From contig JAJDCQ010000072.1 of NCBI GenBank assembly GCA_029260755.1, positions 1 to 35,950 of the forward strand: a stretch of 35,950 bases of DNA. The letters are read 5' to 3'. Shown one piece after another: positions 20,767 to 28,938 of this stretch. The notes under the pieces were generated by a model. That model was not told the origin of the DNA and searched no databases. It saw only the letters and a program-made list of their open reading frames with translations. The position numbers and the translations under genes were made by a program. This DNA comes from Planctomycetota bacterium (GTDB lineage: Bacteria; Planctomycetota; J058; JAJDCQ01). Numbering within the stretch: position 1 is the first letter of the stretch; each line of letters begins with the position of its first letter.

Positions 20767-22338
20767 CTAGTCGTCGCTCCCGCCCTCGTCCTCGCCCTCG
20801 CCCGTCGGCGGGCTCCAGTCCTTCAGCTCGACCATCCGGACGATCTCGTGATAGCTGTCGCGGATGTAGGCGACGCTCACGGCCGGGGTCGTCGGGAGGG
20901 GGCCCATCTCGCCCGGGCCCTTGATCTCCTTCGGGATCGGCAGCTCGTTGTGGGTCCAGAACTCGGCCGAGCGCTTCTGGGTCAGGACGAAGATCACCGA
21001 GAGCATGTGCTCGAGCTTGAGGCTCGCCTCGGGGAAGCGCAGCGCGACGTACTGGTCCTTGTACTCGGTGTGCTTGCGCTGGAGAGCCGCGATGGTCGGG
21101 ATCTGCTCGTCGCGCACCCACTCGAGGTACTTGTCGGGGTCGAAGTGATACGACGACGTGAGGAACCGCTTGTCATCGCGGATCCGCGCCAGCCACTTCT
21201 CGTCCCAGCGACCGGTGGCGCGGTCGCGCCGGAGCAGGCGGTGCGCCTTCATGTGCTCGAACCACTTCGCGTCGTCGTACTTCGAGCCCTGCTTGAAGAG
21301 GCTCTTGGCCGTCGAGGCGTAGGCGAGGTCGAGCTGCTCGACGAGGTCGTTCACGATCGCGAGCGCGTCGAAGTAGTGCTGCTTGATCGCGATCCCCTCG
21401 GCCTTGCGCTCCTCCTCGCCGCCGTGGGTGAGGAACTCGCGCGCCGTCCACTTCTTCTTCTTCCAGCCGGTGACGACCTGCTTCTCGCCCGCGGTGACCA
21501 TCGACGCGATCTCTTTCTTCACGTGCGGGTTCTTGGTCGGGTCGACGGTCGCCTCGACCTGGTAGATCCCGGCGAGGAAGCCCGAGTCGAACGGGCCGAA
21601 CTCGGCCGTGAACTTCGCGTCGTTCACCTTGACCTTCTGGACGCCGTTCTTGACCTTGCGCGCGTCGTGCTCGCTCTTGCGGGTGAGCTTGAGCTGGAGG
21701 ACGACGTAGGTGCGGTCGGGGAACTTGCCGGTCCCCTCGACCGTCGCGATCCGCTTGCCGCTCTTGGGGTCGGTCCCGAACTCGAACTTGTCGATCGAGA
21801 GGCGCTTCTTCCACTTCTCGAAGTGGTTCTCGAGCGACGTCGTGCTCTCGCCCTCACGGTCGCCGAAGGCCTTCTTGAACTCCTCGAGGGAGAGCACCTG
21901 GACCTTGACCGCGTTGCTCTTCTCGCGACCGACGAAGATCTGGAGGTCGTAGTTGCCCGGCTTCATGTCGTGCGGAACGCTGACGGTGCACTTGCCGTAC
22001 TGCGAGCCGAGGACGGTCACGGTCCGGTTGCCGAGCTTTGCGTTGACGACCTCCGGGCCCGGCTCGGCCGGCTTGCGGGGATCGGGGGGCGGGTCGCCCT
22101 CCTTCGGCTCGGGCGGCTTCGCCCGTCCGCCGATGACGGCGTCGGGGAAGCCCCGCCCCTCGCAGATCAGGATCCCGCCGGGCGGGGTCGAGGGGACCTT
22201 CGCGCCGGTGTGGAGGACCTGATCGATCCGCGGCTTGACGACCGGATCGTCGGCGACGGCCGGCGTCGCCGCGAGCGCGATCACCGCCACGCCGATGGCG
22301 AGGCTCGCGACGAGGATGGGACGGGCGCGGTTCAGCAT
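20767..22338 (-). CDS. Secreted IPT-like protein, paralog 2 (unknown function)
   Basis: 523 aa. I start at the ATG at 22338 because it opens directly into a signal peptide (MLNRARPILVASLAIGVAVI, cleavage probably after AVA29); the 32 residues available upstream are Arg-rich and not signal-like. GGGAG lies 11 bases upstream. An IPT/TIG-like domain spans about 36-145 (PRIDQV, PPGGILICEGRGF) with a Pro/Glu-rich insert. The remainder aligns block by block with paralog 1: PDRTYVVLQLKL, FGPFDSGFLAGIYQVEAT, DPDKYLEWVRDEQ, IPTIAALQ, RFPEASLKLEH. It ends in an acidic GEGEDEGGSDD tail. It lies 131 bp downstream of the GspK/LamG gene on the same strand, with a hairpin between. The function is not recognised. 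Confidence 0.9.
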   Translation of the reverse strand: MLNRARPILVASLAIGVAVIALAATPAVADDPVVKPRIDQVLHTGAKVPSTPPGGILICEGRGFPDAVIGGRAKPPEPKEGDPPPDPRKPAEPGPEVVNAKLGNRTVTVLGSQYGKCTVSVPHDMKPGNYDLQIFVGREKSNAVKVQVLSLEEFKKAFGDREGESTTSLENHFEKWKKRLSIDKFEFGTDPKSGKRIATVEGTGKFPDRTYVVLQLKLTRKSEHDARKVKNGVQKVKVNDAKFTAEFGPFDSGFLAGIYQVEATVDPTKNPHVKKEIASMVTAGEKQVVTGWKKKKWTAREFLTHGGEEERKAEGIAIKQHYFDALAIVNDLVEQLDLAYASTAKSLFKQGSKYDDAKWFEHMKAHRLLRRDRATGRWDEKWLARIRDDKRFLTSSYHFDPDKYLEWVRDEQIPTIAALQRKHTEYKDQYVALRFPEASLKLEHMLSVIFVLTQKRSAEFWTHNELPIPKEIKGPGEMGPLPTTPAVSVAYIRDSYHEIVRMVELKDWSPPTGEGEDEGGSDD

Positions 22339-22402
22339 CTCGGCTCGATCTCCCACTCTGGGCGACTTCGAAGAGCGACCCCGCGGTCGAGGTCGCCAAT
22401 GA

Positions 22403-22430
22403 CGACGGGCGGGGCCTCGCCCCGCCGTCG
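22403..22430 (-). terminator. GC-rich hairpin between GspK/LamG and IPT-like paralog 2
   Basis: CGACGGGCGGGGC pairs with GCCCCGCCGTCG around a CTC loop, with one bulged G. It stands 39 bp past the stop of the 22469 gene on the minus strand. There is no clear T-run, so it may attenuate rather than end transcription into paralog 2. Confidence 0.5.
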
Positions 22431-22468
22431 CCATGCGCGCAGTGACTTCGTTTCTTTCGACGGCTCGC

Positions 22469-25400
22469 CTAGTCGAAGAGCCGCTCCTGCAGCATGATCT
22501 CCGCCGACGGCAGGAAGTAGGTGACGGTGACGTCGTCGAGGATCGGCGTGTCCACGGCCAGGTTGTCGCCGAAGTTCGCCGCCTCCATGTGCACCGTGTA
22601 GGTCACCCGATCGGTCAGGCGCACCGGAATCGGCAGGCCCGAGGCGTCGGTGACCGCGAAGTCCTGCCGCTGACCGAGCGTGTTGAAGGTGTGCGTCCCG
22701 ACCGGGTTGCCGTTCACGAACAGGGTGACGGTCACCTCGCCCGTTCCGTCCGGCCGGAGCTGCCGGCCGTAGGTGGTCGGCAGATACGCGGTGAACTGGA
22801 CGTTGGCCAGGCTGAGGATCTGCGCTCCCGGCGGGAACCGGTCGCGGAGGTCGAAGCGGTTGCTGTAGTCGCAGAAGCCCGGGAGGAACCGCTCCGGCGG
22901 GGTCAGGTCCGAGCTCGGCGCCGGCTGCGTCCCGTCGTAGAAGCGGACGTCGTCGATCGTGCCGTTGCTCGGCAGCTCGACCTCGCGGGTGTGCTTGAAG
23001 ATCCCGCCGCCCTGGACCGACTGCAGGCGCGAGAGGCCGCCGACGTAAACGTGGTCCTTGGGGCGCTTGTCCTTCTCGGCGACCATGCTGCTGATCGGCG
23101 CCTGCTCGTTGAGGCGGCTGAAGAGGCGATCCTCCTCCACCGTCCAGGCGTCGCGCGGCATCGTGTGGTTGGTGTGCACGATCCGGCCGTCGATGTAGAT
23201 CTTCACCAGCTCCTGCTGGTCGTTGCCGGCGTACTCGTCGTCCCAGTAGACGGCGATGTGGTGCCACTCGTGGCTCCGCCAGAACTGAAGCTCGGTGTAG
23301 GGCACGAACGCGTCGGTCCGGGCGTGCTTGATGTTCGCGATCGGCGCCTGGACGTTCTGCATCTCGGCGGGCGGCCACGGGTACTTCGGCGGGGCGCCAT
23401 TCGTCGGGATGGGCTCGTTCTCGACGGCGACCTTGTAGCTCTCGATATCGGTCACGACCCACTGATCGTTCGGATCGGGGTCCTGGATCGGCGGGAGGTC
23501 CGCGCCCTTCTCACCGACGACCTCGTAGTAGATCCGCGTCACGCGGAGGTCGCCGCGGGTGTTCCGCATGAGGAAGAACTGGGTCCCCCGCGTCTTGGTG
23601 TTGGTGACCTGGTTCGTGAAGACGTGGCTCGCGTGGACCAGGCCGCAGAATCGCTCGGTCGGCTCGGGGCCGCCGGTTCCGGTCGTCGACGTCACGAGCT
23701 GGTCGTTCTCGTCGCGGACGGTCCAGTCGAAGTCCGGCTTGTACCAGAACTCGACGCAGCCCTTCGTCGGCAGGACGTTGCCCGTCGTGAGCGCGCTCTC
23801 GCCCTGGAGGTCGGGGTTCGGGTTGCCTGCGGGATCGGCGAAGCCGGACCGGAACCAGAGGAGGCCCTTCCGGCCCTGGATCTCGCCGCTGTAGATCCCG
23901 TCGGGATAGGCGAGGCCCCACGGGAACGTCTTCGCGACGAAGCCGATCTTGTTGGGGCCGACCATCGAGCCGAACGGCTTGTGGAAGTTGGTGAGGGTGC
24001 CGCCCGCGAACGGGACGAGGTTCGCCACGTCGGCGACGAAGGCGTCCTTCGGGCTGCCGTTCGCGCCGCTGATGACCTTCCGCTCCTCGAATCGGTTCTC
24101 GTAGAGCTTCCGACCGTAGGCGGCCCACTCGGTGTCGTTCCGGTCGCCGTCGGCGTCGGCCCGCGCGTTGTAGGGCGCGATCTCGACGCGCCCGTCGTAC
24201 TCGTGCGCGTCGCCGCCGCTGTCGTCGGGGTTCTCGAAGTCCCAGAAGACGCGGTTCTCGGGGTAGCTCTCGACGTAGGTGCGATCGGGCAGGAACTCCT
24301 GATCGTTCCGCTCGAAGTCGCGCTGGCTCGTGTGCGTGATGCTGTCGAAGAGCTTCACGACCGTCCGCAGCTTCGCCTGGGCGTAGATCAGGTTCCCGTT
24401 GGTCGGGCCGCCGACGATCTCGCCGAGGGCGGTGACCTCGAAGACGCCCTTGCTGCCGAAGCAGAACTCGAGCGTCTGCGTCCGCTGGGCGGTCGCCGTG
24501 TTGTTGAGGTCGGGCACGTAGATCAGGCTGCCCTTGTCGACGTCGAGGAACGACGCCTTGTTCGGGTTGAAGTAGCTGATCCGCGCGTTCGGGTTGAAGT
24601 TCGCCTTGAGCGACGACCGGGCGCACTTCTTGTAGTAGTTCTGGAAGTCGACCCGGTTCTTCACCGTGTCCGGCACCCGCGCGTCGGTCGCGGACGGGAG
24701 CAGGTTGGTGTCGAGCTGGTCGAAGAATCGCTCGAGCTCCATGTAGGAGTCGAACGGGCCCTGCGGACCGCGCCGGTATTCGTCGACCTTCCGTGCGATC
24801 TCGATCGCGATCGAGATGTCGGGCTGGCCCGAGCTGGTGCTGATCGACCAGCCGATCGGCTCGACGTAGAAGAGGTGCGGCGTCAGGCCGTAGCTCAGGT
24901 CCTCGAACTGATCGAACGGGTTCCGCCAGACGGTGCCGTCGTCGGTCACCTGGAGGTTGGTCGCGCCCGGCTCGAGGTAGATCGAGCGGCCGGAGACCCT
25001 CGCGATCACCGAGGCGAGCACCTCGATCGGCGCCGTGTTGACGTTGATCGGCGCGCGGCGAACCTCGTCGGGGTTGTCCGGCGTCCGCGCCGGCTGCTCG
25101 ACCTCGGTCGGCGTGCGGAGCGGGTCACGGATGACGGTGCGGACCGCCTTGGGGTCGAGCCACGAGACGGTCGTCACGTACGGGTCGAGGATCTTGAGCG
25201 CTTCCTCGTTCGGGATGATGTCCTTGAGCTGGTTCTTGCTCGAGAACGTGCGGCCGGGGAGCGCGTCCCGGAACTCGACGATCGCCTCGCCGCCGCGCCA
25301 CGGGCCATAGCGCGCGAGGGCGATCGGGTTGACCCGGCCGTTGGCGATCGCCCGCGGGTTGAGCTGCGCGATCGCGAGGCCGAGGTGATCGAGGATCTGC

Positions 25401-25822
25401 CCGATCGTCTCCTCGTTGTTGTTCAGGTTGATCTGCGCCTGGGTGTCGATCACCTTGCATCGGAAGGCATCGACGCCCTCGTCGTAGCTCGCGCCGAGCG
25501 TGCCGGCGATCGAGGGGGCGGTCGACTCCTCGAGCGGGATGTAGAACCGCCCGTTCTCGTAGTTCCACGGGGCGGCCGCGTCGTTCGGGTCGGTGACGAC
25601 GCTCGTCGACGCGCGGCGGCGCAGCTCCTCGATGGAGCGGGCGAGGCCGGCCTTGGCGCCCATAACGGACTTCACGCCGTCGACGTAGTTCTTCGATGCC
25701 TGCATCTCGAGGTTCATGACCTGGTAGAAGGTCACGGCGAGAACGCTGAGCAGCGTGAGAACCCCGAGCGCGACGATCAGGGTGGAGCCGCGCTGCCGCT
25801 GGCGTTGGTTGAGCTCGAGCAT
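22469..25822 (-). CDS. GspK/PilX-like minor pseudopilin fused to a LamG-type domain
   Basis: 1117 aa from the ATG at 25822, which has GGGG seven bases upstream and opens with a pilin-like N-terminus: short polar leader, Arg-Gly, then a hydrophobic helix (STLIVALGVLTLLSVLAV, about 13-33). The Glu at position +5 usual in major pilins is absent, as in GspK-type minor pseudopilins. Residues 253-265 (INVNTAPIEVLAS) match the helix-hairpin-helix-like motif of GspK. The C-terminal half carries a concanavalin/LamG-like fold at about 650-960: FWYKPDFDW, EWHHIAVYWDD, VKIYIDGRIVHTN, IDDVRFYDG. Another beta-rich stretch follows. Normal GspK is about 300-330 aa, so this is more than three times longer. 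I infer a pseudopilus-tip or pilus-like surface protein. The in-frame 124-residue upstream extension is Arg/Pro/Ser-rich and rejected. Confidence 0.85.
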   Translation of the reverse strand: MLELNQRQRQRGSTLIVALGVLTLLSVLAVTFYQVMNLEMQASKNYVDGVKSVMGAKAGLARSIEELRRRASTSVVTDPNDAAAPWNYENGRFYIPLEESTAPSIAGTLGASYDEGVDAFRCKVIDTQAQINLNNNEETIGQILDHLGLAIAQLNPRAIANGRVNPIALARYGPWRGGEAIVEFRDALPGRTFSSKNQLKDIIPNEEALKILDPYVTTVSWLDPKAVRTVIRDPLRTPTEVEQPARTPDNPDEVRRAPINVNTAPIEVLASVIARVSGRSIYLEPGATNLQVTDDGTVWRNPFDQFEDLSYGLTPHLFYVEPIGWSISTSSGQPDISIAIEIARKVDEYRRGPQGPFDSYMELERFFDQLDTNLLPSATDARVPDTVKNRVDFQNYYKKCARSSLKANFNPNARISYFNPNKASFLDVDKGSLIYVPDLNNTATAQRTQTLEFCFGSKGVFEVTALGEIVGGPTNGNLIYAQAKLRTVVKLFDSITHTSQRDFERNDQEFLPDRTYVESYPENRVFWDFENPDDSGGDAHEYDGRVEIAPYNARADADGDRNDTEWAAYGRKLYENRFEERKVISGANGSPKDAFVADVANLVPFAGGTLTNFHKPFGSMVGPNKIGFVAKTFPWGLAYPDGIYSGEIQGRKGLLWFRSGFADPAGNPNPDLQGESALTTGNVLPTKGCVEFWYKPDFDWTVRDENDQLVTSTTGTGGPEPTERFCGLVHASHVFTNQVTNTKTRGTQFFLMRNTRGDLRVTRIYYEVVGEKGADLPPIQDPDPNDQWVVTDIESYKVAVENEPIPTNGAPPKYPWPPAEMQNVQAPIANIKHARTDAFVPYTELQFWRSHEWHHIAVYWDDEYAGNDQQELVKIYIDGRIVHTNHTMPRDAWTVEEDRLFSRLNEQAPISSMVAEKDKRPKDHVYVGGLSRLQSVQGGGIFKHTREVELPSNGTIDDVRFYDGTQPAPSSDLTPPERFLPGFCDYSNRFDLRDRFPPGAQILSLANVQFTAYLPTTYGRQLRPDGTGEVTVTLFVNGNPVGTHTFNTLGQRQDFAVTDASGLPIPVRLTDRVTYTVHMEAANFGDNLAVDTPILDDVTVTYFLPSAEIMLQERLFD

Positions 25823-26303
25823 GGCGATCCCCCGGTCGGGCGTCGGCGCACTTCGGACCTCAGGTCCTCGTGGCACGCGCCCGCTCTTGGGCTGGTTTCT
25901 GGCTTTGGTGACTCGACAGGTAGTGGTCGTGGTGGGCCGGAGACTGCTACGACCGGCCGACTCGTCGGCGACGCCGGATCCCCCCGGAACCAGAGGCGTC
26001 ACTGATGATGCTGACGTTCGGAATCCCGGCTTTGCTGCACGCAAATCCAGGAGAGCGAGCGGTCGAGCGAGATCCCCGGATCGGGGCTCCTCGGCGGCCG
26101 CCGTCGCGGAGGCCTCGGAGGCGAGGCGAGGCCGTCGACGACGCGTCGCGCGTCCGTCCGAGGGTCCTCGAGTCGTTTTCGCCGGCCTGCTCACGGGGTG
26201 CGATCGCTCCAGCGGAGATCCCTGGAAGTGCCGAAACCCCGGAGCCGAGAGGACTCGGCACCGGGGATCGGTGGTGCGACGTCGGGTCGTTCCGACGGTT
26301 CGT
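25823..26303. other. Intergenic region with no supported gene
   Basis: 481 bp between the vWA gene stop and the GspK/LamG start, both on the minus strand. Apart from the terminator hairpin at 26237-26266 and a small CCCCGGATCGGGG palindrome near 26075, I see nothing definite. Short open frames on both strands are Arg/Pro-rich and lack ribosome-binding sites. A promoter for the GspK/LamG gene is expected here, but no convincing -35/-10 pair was found. Confidence 0.5.
26237..26266 (-). terminator. Hairpin terminator after the vWA gene
   Basis: CCCCGG-A-GCCGAG (26237-26249), loop AGGA, CTCGGC-A-CCGGGG (26254-26266): twelve paired bases with one A-A mismatch. It lies 38 bp past the vWA stop codon on the minus strand and is followed by a weak TTT. 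Confidence 0.6.
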
Positions 26304-27131
26304 CTAGGGAACGTCGACGTAGCGTCCGCCGGTTCCGCTGGAGACGTCGACCAGGAACTGCCGCCACTGGCCGTCCGCGGCGATCCCGAAGCAGTGGATC
26401 TTCGCGCCCTGCGAGTTGCTGCTGAGGATCATCTGGCGGTGACCGGGGATCCCGTCGGCGCCGCAGTTGGGCGCGCCGTCGGTCAGGAGCACGACGGTGG
26501 AGTTGTCCCGCTCGCTGAGGCCCAGGGCCGTCGCCGGGCCGGTGCCCGTCGCGCCGCCCGCCCGCTGGCCGTTGATCCAGCTGCTGGCTCGCGCCTTGTT
26601 GCGGTCGTTGGCGTCCTGCAGGCCGTTGGCCCACATGCGGGTGCTGCAGTCGTAGGCGATCACGTTGAACGAGAAGTTCTCGGAGAGGCCGGTGATCGAG
26701 CGGATCAGCTCGACCTTGGCGCGGTCGAGCTTCGTCCCGCTGGTCGTGTTTCCGTCGAGACCGACGTAGCTGCTGCGGTCCCAGTTCATCGAGCCGGAGC
26801 AATCGAGGACGTAGAAGATTGTGTCCTCGGCCGGGAGCTCCTCGCCGTAGATCTCGGGCGGCTCCTCGTCGATCGGGTCACCCGGATCCTCGGGGTCCGG
26901 CTCGGGCTCCTCGGGCTCCTCGGGCTCTTCCGGCGCGTACTTGCCCGGGACGGGCTTCTCGATCGGAAGATCGATCGGGTCGATCGCCGGCGTCGGGTTC
27001 GGAGTCGAGCCGGGGTTGACGGTCGGCGGGGTCGGCGGCGCCGGGGGGGCGCTCGTCTGCGCGTCGGCCGTTCCGGCAAACAGCGCCACGACCACGATCG
27101 CGAGAGGAAGCGTCTTCAGCACGAGCTTCAT
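26304..27131 (-). CDS. Secreted von Willebrand factor A domain protein
   Basis: 275 aa from the ATG at 27131, which has a textbook AGGAGG (27138-27143) six bases upstream. A signal peptide (MKLVLKTLPLAIVVVALFAG, cleavage near ADA24) is followed by a Pro/Thr-rich and then strongly acidic Glu-Pro linker (about 27-105). The vWA domain (about 105-275) has an intact metal-ion-dependent adhesion site: D110-x-S112-x-S114, T195 in GGATG, and D218 in LLTDGAP. Four cysteines (111, 162, 223, 247) could form disulfides outside the cytoplasm. The domain runs to the C-terminus with no anchor. It is probably a periplasmic or cell-surface binding protein; the ligand is unknown. It is transcribed divergently from the kinase at 27539. 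Confidence 0.95.
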   Translation of the reverse strand: MKLVLKTLPLAIVVVALFAGTADAQTSAPPAPPTPPTVNPGSTPNPTPAIDPIDLPIEKPVPGKYAPEEPEEPEEPEPDPEDPGDPIDEEPPEIYGEELPAEDTIFYVLDCSGSMNWDRSSYVGLDGNTTSGTKLDRAKVELIRSITGLSENFSFNVIAYDCSTRMWANGLQDANDRNKARASSWINGQRAGGATGTGPATALGLSERDNSTVVLLTDGAPNCGADGIPGHRQMILSSNSQGAKIHCFGIAADGQWRQFLVDVSSGTGGRYVDVP

Positions 27132-27538
27132 CTCTATCCTCCTGAGACAACGTCTCTGAGACGAATGAGTTTCGAGTGTTCCGGGTGGTGAGCTGCCCGG
27201 CGTTCCGGTCCGGGGCTCACGATACTGACGACGACGGGGTTCGCCGTCTTGCGGCCGTATTTTTTTGGCCGCTGTCTTCTCCAATGGACCCGGGGTTTCC
27301 AGGGGCCATCTGATCGGGATCACCCTAATACGATGTCATCTCAATGTAAAACGCCTTTCCGGGCGTGACGTTCTCGGCAAGATGAACGACCCTGAGAACG
27401 TATACCGACGTAGACGGGCGAGCTTCCCCGAATGAGACCGAAAGACGGCAGGGGGGTTCATGCGTCCTTCTTGATGGAGAGGGCTCGAGGATCGCCGCGC
27501 ACCGGCCGACCCGAGTAGCCAGAGGGGTTGTAAAAACC
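27132..27538. promoter_or_regulatory. Divergent intergenic control region with inverted repeats
   Basis: 407 bp between the divergent vWA and kinase genes, with AT-richer patches that stand out in this genome (27320-27352 and a run of seven Ts at 27260-27266 inside a GCGGCC/GGCCGC stem, 27251-27272). Two operator-like inverted repeats are visible: TGATC-GG-GATCA at 27311-27322, and ACGTTCTC (27368-27375) with GAGAACGT (27394-27401). The second pair is followed at once by a -10-like TATACC (27401-27406). Exact promoters cannot be fixed by eye. No gene was seen. Confidence 0.45.
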
Positions 27539-28804
27539 TTGTCGATCCTAGAGTTGGGTCAATTCGGCCGCTTCCGCATAGACGCGGAGGAGGGCCGGGG
27601 CGGCATGGCGACGGTCTACCGGGCGCGCGATCCGCAGCGCCGGGAGGACGTCGCCCTCAAGATCCTTCACGAGGAGCTCGCCGCCCATCCGTCGGCCGTG
27701 AAGAAGTTCATGGACGAGGCCCAGCGCGCGTCGCTGATCGATCACCCGAACGTCATCCGAATCCACGAGGTCGGCGTCCAGGAGGGTCGCCCCTTTCTCG
27801 TCTGCGAGCTGGCCGCCGGCGAGACGCTCCGCCAGCGGATCGTCCGCGACCCGCTCGACGAGGCGACCACGGTCGCCCTCCTCCGGCAGCTCGTCTGCGG
27901 GCTCATCGCCGTTCACGAGTGCGGCATCATCCACGGCGACCTCAAGCCGGCGAACGTGATCCTGACGACCGACGAGGCCCGCTTCGGCGTCCGGCTCGCC
28001 GGCGAGGAGGAGGCGTTCAAGGCGAAGATCGTCGACTTCGGGATCGCGCGGGTGGCGGCGGCCCTCAACCGTCCGGCGAGGGGAGCCAAGGACGCGAAGC
28101 CGAGGATGCGCTCGGGCACGCCGCGCTACATGGCCCCCGAGCTCACCCTCGGCGACGGCCCGAGCCTTCGGAGCGACATCTATTCGCTCGGCGTCATCGC
28201 CTTCGAGGCCATGAGCGGGCGGACGCCGTTCCCCGACCTCTCGCGCTCGGACGTGATCGGAAACGCCGAGGCGCGACGCGACCGCGAGCCGGACCGGCTC
28301 GAGGACGTCTCCCGGAAGCCCGCGAGCGAGGCGCTCGGACGGGTCGTGGCGAAGATGCTCGCGTTCGATCCGACCGAGCGCTACGACCCCGAGGGCCTGC
28401 TCCGCGACATGGAGCGCCTGATCGAGCGGGAGACGCCCGAGTCGCCCGTGCCGACCGCGCCCGACAAGACCTCCGCCTTCCGCAAGACGCCGTCGCGAGT
28501 CGTCGGGCCGAAGAAGCGCCGCTCGGCGACGGGTCGGCTGAGCAGCGGCCTCAAGAGCAGCTCGCTCCGGGCCGGAGGGAAGAGCAGCTCGCTCCGAGCC
28601 GGCGGCAAGAGCGGCCGGAGGACCGCCCGGCCGGGCGAACGCCCGTTCAACCGGCGCCCGTCCGATCAGGTGCCGCTCGTCGAGGCGGACACCAACGACG
28701 CGGACACGACGACGGACCAGCCGGCGCTCGAGGCCCCGCGCCCCGCGTCGAAGCGCCACCCGCGCGTCGTCCGGCGGAAGCCGCTGGGGCGCCGCTTCCG
28801 CTGA
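27539..28804 (+). CDS. Hanks-type serine/threonine protein kinase (non-RD)
   Basis: 421 aa. The kinase domain (about 10-295) phosphorylates Ser/Thr on unknown targets. Visible motifs: glycine loop GRGGMA (19-24), catalytic Lys41 in VALK, helix-C Glu60, catalytic loop HGDLKPAN (132-139), DFG (166-168), APE (199-201) and SDIYSLG (212-218). The usual HRD Arg is Gly, a non-RD form. About ten extra residues, including GEEEAFKA, lie between the catalytic loop and DFG. The C-terminal tail (about 300-421) is basic and Ser-rich with a duplicated SSSLRAGGK; there is no transmembrane helix, so it is probably cytosolic. The start is taken as TTG 27539 because the next ATG (27605) would remove the glycine loop; TTG 27554 is an alternative. 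It is divergent from the vWA gene. Confidence 0.96.
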   Translation: MSILELGQFGRFRIDAEEGRGGMATVYRARDPQRREDVALKILHEELAAHPSAVKKFMDEAQRASLIDHPNVIRIHEVGVQEGRPFLVCELAAGETLRQRIVRDPLDEATTVALLRQLVCGLIAVHECGIIHGDLKPANVILTTDEARFGVRLAGEEEAFKAKIVDFGIARVAAALNRPARGAKDAKPRMRSGTPRYMAPELTLGDGPSLRSDIYSLGVIAFEAMSGRTPFPDLSRSDVIGNAEARRDREPDRLEDVSRKPASEALGRVVAKMLAFDPTERYDPEGLLRDMERLIERETPESPVPTAPDKTSAFRKTPSRVVGPKKRRSATGRLSSGLKSSSLRAGGKSSSLRAGGKSGRRTARPGERPFNRRPSDQVPLVEADTNDADTTTDQPALEAPRPASKRHPRVVRRKPLGRRFR

Positions 28805-28811
28805 GAAGCCC

Positions 28812-28840
28812 CTTGACCGGCTCAAACGCCGCGCTACGTT
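28812..28840 (+). promoter_or_regulatory. Sigma-70-like promoter for the 28939 gene
   Basis: TTGACC (28812-28817) and TACGTT (28835-28840) are separated by exactly 17 bp, about 100 bp before the start codon. The -10 box keeps the key T, A and final T. It was found by eye. Confidence 0.4.
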
Positions 28841-28938
28841 GGAACATTGGATGGGTGTACCGTCGTGATAGGGGTAGAGACATCGCTCTGCCCCAAACAT
28901 AGACCAATCCCGCTGGCCTCACCGGATCGGAGCACGCC

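Noticed and set aside
22433..26005. A 1190-residue plus-strand open frame
   Set aside because: It is antisense to the well-supported GspK/LamG gene, with low-complexity Arg/Val/Asp/Leu composition, no signal peptide and no recognisable domain.
25823..26194. N-terminal extension of the GspK/LamG protein by 124 residues
   Set aside because: The extension is Arg/Ser/Pro-rich and would bury the pilin-like leader, which must be near the N-terminus for prepilin processing; the ATG at 25822 has a ribosome-binding site.
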